Below, in pieces: positions 57,444-64,000 of a stretch of DNA of 64,000 nt. This DNA is from Deltaproteobacteria bacterium. Lineage in GTDB: Bacteria; Desulfobacterota; Desulfobulbia; Desulfobulbales; Desulfurivibrionaceae. Position 1 is the first letter of the stretch. Each line of letters opens with the position of its first letter. The notes beneath the pieces are model-generated. The model searched no databases and was not told where the DNA came from. It saw only the letters and a program-made list of their open reading frames with translations. The DNA is taken from assembly GCA_021802645.1 (NCBI GenBank), contig JAJZRO010000006.1, positions 1-64,000 of the forward strand. Direction: 5' to 3'. The translations under genes and the position numbers were made by a program.

Positions 57444-59957
57444 ATGGAAGTTTTGGTGGTGGATAACAATCCGGTTTTCCTGCGGCTGCTGGAGAATTTT
57501 CTCGCCAAAGCCGGCCACGAGGTGCTCGCCGCCGGCAGCGGGCTCGAGGCCCTGCGGCTGCTGGAGAGCCATCAGCCGGTCGTGATCTTCATCGACCTGG
57601 TGATGCCCAATATCGGCGGCGACAAGTTGTGTCAGCTCATTCGGAGCAAACCGGGTTTTGCCGACGTGCTGCTGGTTATCCTTTCCGCCGTGGTCTCCGA
57701 GGAGGCGATCGATCTCGCCGCCATCGGCGCGGATTTCTGCATCGCCAAGGGGCCGCTGACCGTTATCGCCCCGCATCTGACCGAGGCCCTCGAGCTCGCC
57801 GGCTCACGCCGCGGGGAGCAGCCGCCGCGGGTGGTGGGCGCCGCGCATTTCGAGAAGCGGGAGATCACGCAGGAACTGCTCACCACCGCCCGCCACTATC
57901 GGGCCATGCTCGCCAACCTGGCCGAGGGGGTGCTGGAGGTCTCGTTGCCCGATGCCCGGGTGACTTATGCCAACCCGGCGGCCCTCGACCTGCTGGCGAA
58001 GACCGAGGCCGAGGTGCTGGCGGCTCCCCTGCCTCTCCTCTTTTCCGGTCCTGGTGAGCAGATAGCCCGGTCCCTGTTGCAGCGGGTCGCGGCGGATGGG
58101 CAGCAACTGTTGAAGGCCGAGCAGCCGATCATCCGCGGTGCGCGCCAGCTGGCCTTGAGCATGCGGCTGGTGGCCGAAGCGGATACCCCCCGCTATCTCC
58201 TGGTCCTGCTGCGGGACATCACCGAATACAAGAACGCGGAATACGCCCTCAAGGTCTACAACGCCGACCTGGACCAGATCTTCAACACCGCGGCGGACGG
58301 CATGGTGGTCATCGACCGGGAGTTCACCATCCTGCGGATCAATGGCACCATGCGGCGTATGCTCGTCCTGAAGGGCAGCCTGGTGGGCCGGAAGTGTTTC
58401 GAGGTCTTTCCCGGTGCCGTCTGTCATACCGTAGAGTGCCCCATGGTGCGCATCCTCGAAGGGGAGACGCGGGTCGAATTCGAGGAGGAAAAGGAGGCCA
58501 CCGACGGCCGCTTCGTGCCCTTCCTGGTTACGGCCACCCCCTACCGTTCACCCGAGGGCGATTTGCTGGGCATCGTGGAGGATTTCAGGGACATCACCGA
58601 ACGCAAGCGCTGGGAGAAGAATCTGCAGGAGAGCGAGGAGCGCTACCGCGACCTCTTCGAAAATGCGAGCGACCTGATCCAGAGTGTCACCCCGGAGGGT
58701 CGCTTCCTCTACGTGAACCGGGCGTGGCGCGAGGCCCTGGGCTACACCGAGGCCGAGGTGAAGAGGCTCCAGGTGTGGGACATCATTGCGCCGGAATATC
58801 GGGAGCGCTGCCGCGCCATTCTGCAGGAGGTGATGGTGCAGGGGGTCAGGAGGGAGGTCGAGGCCGTCTTTCTGGCCAGGGATGGGCGGCGGATTCATGT
58901 CCTCGGCAACGTGAGCTGCAAATTCCATCAGGGCACGCCGCTGTACACCCGCGGCATCTTCGCCGACGTCACGGCGCGTAAGCGGGCGGAGGAGGAACTG
59001 CATGCCACCCTGGCCACCCTGCGGGCGATCTACGAAAACAGCCTGGTGGGCATCCTGGTATTGCGCGGCGGCCGCACCGTGGCCGACGTCAATCCCCGTT
59101 TGAGCGAGATTACCGGCTACCGTCGGGAGGAGTTGCTGGGTCAGAGCGTGCGGCTGCTCCATCTTTCCCAGGAGAGCTTCGAGCGGTTCGGCGCCCGATA
59201 TTTCAACCTGCTGGCGGCCAACGAGCTCATCCATCTCGAATACCAGCTCCGACGCAAGGACGGCACCCCGATTTGGTGCCTGCTTTCCGGCAAGGCGTTG
59301 AACCCCGATGATCTCGACGAGGGAGTGATCTGGGTCATCGACGAGATTACCCAGCGGAAGCAGCTTGAAGAGCAGAAGCAGCAACTGATCGAGGAATTGC
59401 AGGAGATGCAGGAGGCGCTGCTCGCCCAGTCCATCCGTGACCCGCTCACCGGCCTCTTCAACCGCCGCTATCTGGACGAGTCCCTTCGCCAGGCGGTGAG
59501 CAAGGCCAGGCGGCACCAGGCGACCCTCGGGGTGGTGCTCTTCGACATCGATCACTTCAAGCGGATCAACGACCAGTATGGCCATCTGGCCGGCGACACG
59601 GTCCTGCGCAGCCTGGGGGCCTTGGTGCAGCAACACATCCGTGGGGAGGATATTGCCTGCCGGTATGGCGGCGAGGAATTCGCCATCCTCTTTCCCGGCA
59701 TCGGCGAGGAGGACGCCCGGCGCCGGGCCGAGGAACTGCGGGAGATGGTGGCCCGTGACCTGGTGGTCGAGGCCGACGGCCAGGTGTTGCGGGGAATCAC
59801 CATCTCCCTCGGGGTGGCGGTTTTTACGGGCCAGGCACTCGCCGCGCCGGAGAAACTCATCGCCACCGCGGATGCCGCCCTCTATCAGGCCAAGAAGGAG
59901 GGCCGCAACCGGGTGGTGGTGGCCGGCTCGTCCGGGGCTACAGCGCCGGCAGCTTGA
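57444..59957 (+). CDS. Receiver-PAS4-GGDEF diguanylate cyclase
   Basis: The ATG at 57444 gives 837 residues. The N-terminal receiver (1-120) has the acceptor Asp in FIDLVMPN and a Lys in IAKGPL, but only one acidic pocket residue (VVDNNP). Four PAS regions follow at about 150-265, 270-400, 405-525 and 530-655. PAS2 has a KCFEVF then CHTVECP cysteine pattern seen in heme or Fe-S sensing relatives. The GGDEF domain (about 660-830) has GGEEF with an RGED inhibitory site five residues upstream, so it should be active and product-inhibited. Convergent 20-bp overlap with the next gene. Confidence 0.92.
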   Translation: MEVLVVDNNPVFLRLLENFLAKAGHEVLAAGSGLEALRLLESHQPVVIFIDLVMPNIGGDKLCQLIRSKPGFADVLLVILSAVVSEEAIDLAAIGADFCIAKGPLTVIAPHLTEALELAGSRRGEQPPRVVGAAHFEKREITQELLTTARHYRAMLANLAEGVLEVSLPDARVTYANPAALDLLAKTEAEVLAAPLPLLFSGPGEQIARSLLQRVAADGQQLLKAEQPIIRGARQLALSMRLVAEADTPRYLLVLLRDITEYKNAEYALKVYNADLDQIFNTAADGMVVIDREFTILRINGTMRRMLVLKGSLVGRKCFEVFPGAVCHTVECPMVRILEGETRVEFEEEKEATDGRFVPFLVTATPYRSPEGDLLGIVEDFRDITERKRWEKNLQESEERYRDLFENASDLIQSVTPEGRFLYVNRAWREALGYTEAEVKRLQVWDIIAPEYRERCRAILQEVMVQGVRREVEAVFLARDGRRIHVLGNVSCKFHQGTPLYTRGIFADVTARKRAEEELHATLATLRAIYENSLVGILVLRGGRTVADVNPRLSEITGYRREELLGQSVRLLHLSQESFERFGARYFNLLAANELIHLEYQLRRKDGTPIWCLLSGKALNPDDLDEGVIWVIDEITQRKQLEEQKQQLIEELQEMQEALLAQSIRDPLTGLFNRRYLDESLRQAVSKARRHQATLGVVLFDIDHFKRINDQYGHLAGDTVLRSLGALVQQHIRGEDIACRYGGEEFAILFPGIGEEDARRRAEELREMVARDLVVEADGQVLRGITISLGVAVFTGQALAAPEKLIATADAALYQAKKEGRNRVVVAGSSGATAPAA

Positions 59958-60375
59958 TCTTGAGGCTTTCCTTTTCCTTTTCCGTCTCCAGTTTCACCTG
60001 CATCTCCAGCTCGCCGCTCCGCAGGCCCAGGGCAAGCGGCATGGCACTTTTGTTGCCCTCGGCGTGGAGGATGGCCCGCATGATGGCCACTACCCCGTCG
60101 AAGATGGCGCGAGGCGGGGTGGGGAGGGAGATTTTTTCGTCCTCCACCTGGATGGTCACGGTGAGGTGTTCCTTCTTGCGTTTGAAGGAAAGTTTGCCGG
60201 CCTTCTCGCTGATGGCATGGAGCAGCGCCAGCGCCAGGTAGCGGGTGCTTTCTTCGCCGATGTCGGCTGGGGTGGCGGTGGCCACCGCCTGAAGGTTGGC
60301 ATGGTAGTTGGTGTCAAGATAGCAGTCGCACATCTCGATGAGTTTCTGGTGCGGGTTGGGGTCGTGCAGTTGCAT
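59938..60375 (-). CDS. Conserved hypothetical protein, 145 residues
   Basis: Starting at the ATG ending at 60375 (GAGG upstream) this soluble protein has an N-terminal CDCYLDTNYHANL segment, a central helix-rich part and a C-terminal beta-strand-like part with charged LEMQVKLETEKEKESL. I do not recognise a family. Its stop overlaps the 3' end of the convergent GGDEF gene by 20 bp. The 90-bp gap to the receiver gene at 60465 shows no promoter by eye. Confidence 0.7.
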   Translation of the reverse strand: MQLHDPNPHQKLIEMCDCYLDTNYHANLQAVATATPADIGEESTRYLALALLHAISEKAGKLSFKRKKEHLTVTIQVEDEKISLPTPPRAIFDGVVAIMRAILHAEGNKSAMPLALGLRSGELEMQVKLETEKEKESLKIKLPAL

Positions 60376-60464
60376 GGGGTGCCTCGTCGTTGGGGTGAAC
60401 GAAACCAATTCTTTCTCGAAGTATCTTCAGCACGCCGGGAGGAAATGTCAAGGCGGGATCGCGG

Positions 60465-61010
60465 TCAGCGGATGCGGCGCGGGCCGTAGGTGGTGAGGAC
60501 GGTGCGGGCCTGGAGTTGTTTCACTTTTCCCGCGGCTTCCTGGAGTTGGGCGCGGACCTCGTCGATGGTGGCGTTTTTTTCCGCCAGCTGCCGCTCCAGG
60601 GTTTTGACCAGCGTATTCAGGTCGTTGATCAGACGCTGCTCCCGCAGGGCACGGTTGATTTTGGCCTCCAGTTCGTCACGGAAAAAGGGCTTGGCCAGGA
60701 AATCGATGGCCCCGGCCTGGATCACCTCGGTATAGGAGTGGGCGTCGCCGTAGCCGGTGACGATGATCACTCCGGTTTCCGGAAAATGCTGTCGCACCTC
60801 GCGGAGGAGATCGAGGCCGGTGAGGCGGGGCATTTTGAGGTCGCTGATGACCAGGGCGAAGTGGCCCTGGCGGAGTTTGCCAAGCGCCTCCTGGCCGTCG
60901 TGCGCCTCGGCGAAGGGCAGGTGGAAGGATTGCACATAGGAGCGCAACAGGTCGAGGAAGGCGGGGTCGTCATCCACGATGAGGATGGTATCAGGGGCCG
61001 GTTCGGTCAT
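60465..61010 (-). CDS. Response regulator with C-terminal coiled coil
   Basis: The ATG ending at 61010 (AGGAGG upstream) gives 181 residues. The receiver (about 8-125) has VDDDPA, the acceptor Asp in VISDLKMP, VTGYGD and Lys in LAKPFF. The last 55 residues are a coiled-coil-like helix (LVKTLERQLAEKNATIDEVRAQLQEAAG with heptad leucines) and no DNA-binding domain. Such proteins act by dimerising or docking on kinases. No partner kinase is adjacent. Confidence 0.9.
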   Translation of the reverse strand: MTEPAPDTILIVDDDPAFLDLLRSYVQSFHLPFAEAHDGQEALGKLRQGHFALVISDLKMPRLTGLDLLREVRQHFPETGVIIVTGYGDAHSYTEVIQAGAIDFLAKPFFRDELEAKINRALREQRLINDLNTLVKTLERQLAEKNATIDEVRAQLQEAAGKVKQLQARTVLTTYGPRRIR

Positions 61011-61118
61011 GATGGCGTCCTCCTGACCAAAATAATACGCCAGTCGGCATCCCAAAAGCAAGGGAGAACGGATCGAGAGCGACCAGCGGCGGCGACCGGG
61101 AGTTCGACGCTATTCATT

Positions 61119-61148
61119 TTGACAGTTCCGCGGCCCCCGTGCTATAGT
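61119..61148 (+). promoter_or_regulatory. Sigma-70 promoter of hemL
   Basis: TTGACA (61119-61124), 18 bp, TATAGT (61143-61148): perfect -35 and near-perfect -10. Transcription would begin about 50 bp before the hemL ATG. Confidence 0.88.
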
Positions 61149-61203
61149 TGCCGGCCAAAGTACGCTGTTCCGTCAACGAGAGCCCGAGCAGGAAGGGGGA
61201 GCC

Positions 61204-62493
61204 ATGAAAATCGAGCGTTCCAAGGAGTTGTTTGCCAAGGCCCAAAGCCTGATCCCCGGAGGAGTGAACAGCCCGGTGCGGGCGTGCAAGTCGGTGGGCT
61301 GCGACCCCCTCTTTGTGGCGCGGGCCAATGGCGCCAAGGTTTACGATGTCGACGGCAACGAGTTCATCGACTTTGTCTGCTCCTGGGGGCCGATGATCCT
61401 CGGCCATAACCATCCGGCGGTGGTGGCGGCCATTACCGAGACGCTGGCCGACGGCACCTCCTTTGGCGCCCCGACCCCCAAAGAGATCGAGCTGGCCGAG
61501 CTGGTGATCGCGGCCCTGCCCGCGGTGGAGAAGGTGCGCTTCGTCAGTTCCGGCACCGAGGCGACCATGAGCGCCATTCGTCTGGCCCGCGGTTACACCG
61601 GCCGCACCAAGGTGGTGAAGTTCGACGGCTGCTACCACGGCCATGCCGACAGCTTCCTGGTGAAGGCCGGCTCCGGGGTGATCACCCTCGGCATCCCCGG
61701 CAGCCCTGGGGTGCCGGAGGATATCGTCAAGAACACCCTTTCCATTCCCTATAATGATGTGGCCACCCTGGAGAAGACCCTGCGGGATGAGAGCCTCGAT
61801 ATTGCCTGCGTCATCGTCGAGCCGGTGGCCGGCAACATGGGGGTGGTGGTGCCGCAACCCGAGTTTTTGCAGGCACTGCGGTCCCTCACCGCCGAGCGCG
61901 GCATCCTGCTCATCTTCGACGAGGTGATCACCGGCTTCCGCCTTTCCCTGGGCGGGGCGCAGCAGTATTACAACATCATGCCCGACCTCACCTGCCTCGG
62001 CAAGATCATCGGTGGCGGCCTGCCGGTGGGGGCCTACGGCGGCAAAAAGGAAATCATGGACCACATCTCCCCGGTGGGCCCGGTCTATCAGGCCGGCACC
62101 TTGTCGGGCAACCCGCTGGCCATGGCCGCCGGCGTCGCCACCTTGAAGGAACTGGCCAAACCCGGCTTCTATCAGGCGCTGGAGCAGAAGGCTGCTGGTT
62201 TTGCCCAGGGGTTGCAGGCCATTGCCGAGAGGTATCTCCCCGGTCAGACCACCCTGAACCGGGTCGGCTCCATGATGACCACCTTTTTCACCCCTGGGCC
62301 GGTCACCGACTTTGCCACCGCCATGCAGGCGAACACCGAACGCTACGGTGCCCACTTCCGTAATATGCTCGCCCAAGGGGTCTGGCTGGCCCCCTCCCAG
62401 TTCGAGGCGGCCTTTGTCTCGGCGGCCCAGTCAGAGGCGGATTTGGCTGCTGCCCTCGACAAAACTGAATGGTCATTCAAAAAGTTGGCGTGA
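61204..62493 (+). CDS. hemL: Glutamate-1-semialdehyde 2,1-aminomutase
   Basis: A 429-residue PLP enzyme of the C5 haem-synthesis pathway that turns glutamate-1-semialdehyde into 5-aminolevulinate. It has the N-terminal [10 protein letters not shown], the class-III aminotransferase DEVITGFRL and the PLP-lysine Lys267 in [25 protein letters not shown] follows. GGGGGAGC precedes the ATG. Same-strand order with atpZ-atpI-atpB downstream, 97 bp away, is seen in related lineages. Cytoplasmic homodimer. Confidence 0.97.
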   Translation: MKIERSKELFAKAQSLIPGGVNSPVRACKSVGCDPLFVARANGAKVYDVDGNEFIDFVCSWGPMILGHNHPAVVAAITETLADGTSFGAPTPKEIELAELVIAALPAVEKVRFVSSGTEATMSAIRLARGYTGRTKVVKFDGCYHGHADSFLVKAGSGVITLGIPGSPGVPEDIVKNTLSIPYNDVATLEKTLRDESLDIACVIVEPVAGNMGVVVPQPEFLQALRSLTAERGILLIFDEVITGFRLSLGGAQQYYNIMPDLTCLGKIIGGGLPVGAYGGKKEIMDHISPVGPVYQAGTLSGNPLAMAAGVATLKELAKPGFYQALEQKAAGFAQGLQAIAERYLPGQTTLNRVGSMMTTFFTPGPVTDFATAMQANTERYGAHFRNMLAQGVWLAPSQFEAAFVSAAQSEADLAAALDKTEWSFKKLA

Positions 62494-62507
62494 GGGGTAA
62501 AAAGCCG

Positions 62508-62536
62508 TTGACTTTGGGGGGCGGCCATGATACGAA
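62508..62536 (+). promoter_or_regulatory. Sigma-70 promoter of the F0 gene set
   Basis: TTGACT (62508-62513), 17 bp, TACGAA (62531-62536), about 50 bp before the atpZ ATG. The -10 is a weak match. Confidence 0.5.
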
Positions 62537-62590
62537 ACGAAACGATTTTATCGTCGTGGTGCGCTTTCCGGCGCTGAACGCGAGGAGTCA

Positions 62591-62815
62591 ATGGCCAACA
62601 ATCGTAAGGAAATGATGAAGTTGTTGGCCGATTTCAGCACCATCGGCATGGCGGTTGCCTTCTCCATCTTTGTCGGGGTCGGCATCGGCTATTTTCTGGA
62701 CCATAAGGTGTTTGGTGGGCGGACCTCGCCGTGGTTTACCCTGATTTTTCTGGGCTTCGGGGTGGTGGCGGCCTTCAAGAACCTCTTCACCATGGCCAGA
62801 AGGAAGGACCTCTGA
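62591..62815 (+). CDS. atpZ: AtpZ/AtpI-family small membrane protein
   Basis: A 74-residue inner-membrane protein with two helices (about 15-33 and 46-66), the FVGVGIGYFLDH segment and a basic C terminus. AtpZ assists F0 assembly or magnesium/calcium uptake with AtpI. GAGGAG lies 5 bp before the ATG. Its TGA overlaps the next ATG (TGATG). Operon position directly ahead of AtpI and AtpB supports the assignment. Confidence 0.87.
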   Translation: MANNRKEMMKLLADFSTIGMAVAFSIFVGVGIGYFLDHKVFGGRTSPWFTLIFLGFGVVAAFKNLFTMARRKDL

Positions 62816-63228
62816 TGGTCGGGCCTTCGGGCGACACGAAGGCCGGGGATATCTCCCTTCGCGTGGTCCAGGCGGTCAATTGGCTGGCGCTTGCCGGGTT
62901 GGCCGGCGCAGCCTGGGTGGGCTACTCCGGTTTTGTGGCCCGTTCGGTGCTGATTGGCGGCGTGATCGCCAATGCGAGTTTTTTCTTTTTGCAAAGGGAC
63001 CTCACCCGGCTGCTCAGTGGGGACCTGACCGCGGCCAAGGCCCGGTTTTTCATGCGATATTATGTCCGCCTCGGAATCGTGGTGGTGATCCTCTTCCTGC
63101 TGGTCAAGTTCCGGCAGGTGCATACCGTGGGGTTGCTCGTTGGCCTTTCCACGGTGCTCTTGGGGATCGGCATCGCGGTCGCGGGAGCGGCCCGCAGGCT
63201 TTATACAACTCGCAGTAAGGAGGCATAG
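62815..63228 (+). CDS. atpI: ATP synthase subunit I-like membrane protein
   Basis: The ATG at 62815 overlaps the atpZ stop and gives 137 residues; the longer reading enters atpZ and is rejected. It has four hydrophobic segments and a central FLQRDLTRLLSGD loop, as in the AtpI/UncI family, which helps assemble the c-ring of the ATP synthase. AAGGA precedes the ATG. It ends 3 bp before atpB. Confidence 0.85.
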   Translation: MVGPSGDTKAGDISLRVVQAVNWLALAGLAGAAWVGYSGFVARSVLIGGVIANASFFFLQRDLTRLLSGDLTAAKARFFMRYYVRLGIVVVILFLLVKFRQVHTVGLLVGLSTVLLGIGIAVAGAARRLYTTRSKEA

Positions 63229-63231
63229 GGC

Positions 63232-63954
63232 ATGGAACATCCAATATTATTCATCTCGCTCATCCTGCAGTACCTCGGGTTGCCGGTACCGCACGGCCCG
63301 GTTGGGGATACCCTGCTGGCCAAGCTGGTTTCCCCGCACATGACCTACACCTGGTTCGTCATGCTCTTCCTCATCATCGTGCCGAAGCTCACCATGGGCA
63401 ACTTGAGCATGGTGCCGAACAAGGGGCAGAATTTCTGGGAGGTGATCATCGGCGGCCTGGAAGACTTCATGGCCGAGAACATGGGCAAGGAGGGCGCCCG
63501 GATGATGTTCCCGATGCTGGCCACCTTCTTCATCTACATCCTGGTGGCCAACATGGTGGGCCTGATGCCCGGCTTCATGTCTCCCACCTCGAACCTCAAT
63601 GTCACCTTGGGCTGCACCCTGATCGTCTTCTTCACCACCCATATCCTGGGGTTGAAATTCCACGGGGCAGGGTACATCAAGCACTTCCTGGGGCCGATTC
63701 CGTGGCTCATTCCGCTGATGTTCCCCATTGAACTCATCAGCCATCTGGCCCGTATCCTTTCGCTCTCCATCCGTCTTTTCGGCAACATCATGGCCAAGGA
63801 GACCCTCTTGGGCATCCTCTTCATGCTGGCCGGCGCCTACTTCGCGCCGCTGCCCATCCTCTGCCTGGGTGTCTTCGTCTCCATCGTCCAAGCCATGGTC
63901 TTCCTGCTGCTGTCGATTCTGTACTTCTCGGCATCCATGGAACATGCCCACTAA
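63232..63954 (+). CDS. atpB: ATP synthase F0 subunit a
   Basis: A 240-residue inner-membrane protein that forms the proton half-channels of F0. The essential arginine is in LSLSIRLFGNIMAKE (about residue 180), and the C-terminal helix has SIVQAMVFLLLSILYFSASMEHAH. Typical length and six-helix pattern. GGAGGCATAGGGC precedes the ATG. In this lineage the F0 genes lie apart from the F1 genes, and the next gene to the right is expected to be atpE. Confidence 0.97.
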   Translation: MEHPILFISLILQYLGLPVPHGPVGDTLLAKLVSPHMTYTWFVMLFLIIVPKLTMGNLSMVPNKGQNFWEVIIGGLEDFMAENMGKEGARMMFPMLATFFIYILVANMVGLMPGFMSPTSNLNVTLGCTLIVFFTTHILGLKFHGAGYIKHFLGPIPWLIPLMFPIELISHLARILSLSIRLFGNIMAKETLLGILFMLAGAYFAPLPILCLGVFVSIVQAMVFLLLSILYFSASMEHAH

Positions 63955-64000
63955 GCAAGTGAAACCCGTTGCGCAATCAACGAAGAAGGCCAAATAACAA
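63955..64000 (+). other. Right edge after atpB, no gene start seen
   Basis: The last 46 bp after the atpB stop contain no start with a clear ribosome-binding site. The next F0 gene, probably atpE, would start beyond the window. Confidence 0.5.

Overview
The window is bacterial, GC-rich and densely coded. The gene content resembles a deltaproteobacterial (Desulfobacterota-type) anaerobe: hemL followed directly by the F0 genes atpZ-atpI-atpB, several multi-PAS or receiver signalling proteins, a TauE/SafE plus TIGR02186 pair, and many PEP-synthase-like genes. The assignment comes from gene content only. Forty-four percent or so of the genes are signalling or regulatory, which suits a metabolically flexible environmental bacterium.

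Positions 1-14068: the 3' half of a tRNA-Arg(TCT) is followed by a lipid/polyketide-type locus that looks lower in GC than the rest. It has two acyl carrier proteins, a KAS II-like and a KAS III-like ketosynthase, a PlsC acyltransferase, two B12-binding radical SAM enzymes, a SPASM-type radical SAM enzyme, an ICMT-like membrane methyltransferase, a PagL-like outer-membrane deacylase, a DUF4410 lipoprotein, a BtrH-type acyltransferase and an ABC-2 exporter. A bidirectional terminator closes it. I infer synthesis, radical modification and export of an unusual ACP-bound lipid whose structure cannot be read from the sequence.

Positions 14096-24032: an Ala/Lys-rich exported small protein, ugd and a UDP-glucuronate epimerase, PhoH/PIN protein, an APC permease, then an NtrC-type activator followed by a convincing sigma-54 promoter with two matching upstream sites that drives a Usp-like protein, a TauE/SafE transporter and a TIGR02186 membrane protein.

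Positions 24142-41226 are the most unusual part: ten same-strand genes ordered dikinase A - receiver - histidine kinase - dikinase B - dikinase C - two DUF202-repeat membrane proteins - histidine kinase - receiver - dikinase D. The four dikinase-like proteins (about 850-870 residues) keep the ATP-binding domain and the phospho-histidine swivel domain of PEP synthase, but the PEP-binding barrel is replaced by a conserved C-terminal domain I do not recognise. I infer a membrane-coupled phosphotransfer or signalling system with an unknown phosphate acceptor.

Positions 41238-54816: a metallophosphatase, an unrecognised 799-residue protein with phosphatidylserine decarboxylase and an Lgt-like membrane protein, then a phosphate-type regulatory neighbourhood (PhoB-like, PhoU, porin, two small exported or Cys-rich proteins, EAL-CBS-GGDEF protein, receiver, PhoR). 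Three intergenic clusters of (A/C)TAA(C/T) repeated every 11 bp look like Pho-box-style operators.

Positions 54924-64000: a PilZ / small putative DNA-binding protein / zinc-ribbon ParA operon, a receiver-PAS4-GGDEF protein, two small conserved proteins, a receiver with coiled coil, hemL with a strong promoter, and atpZ-atpI-atpB running to the right edge.
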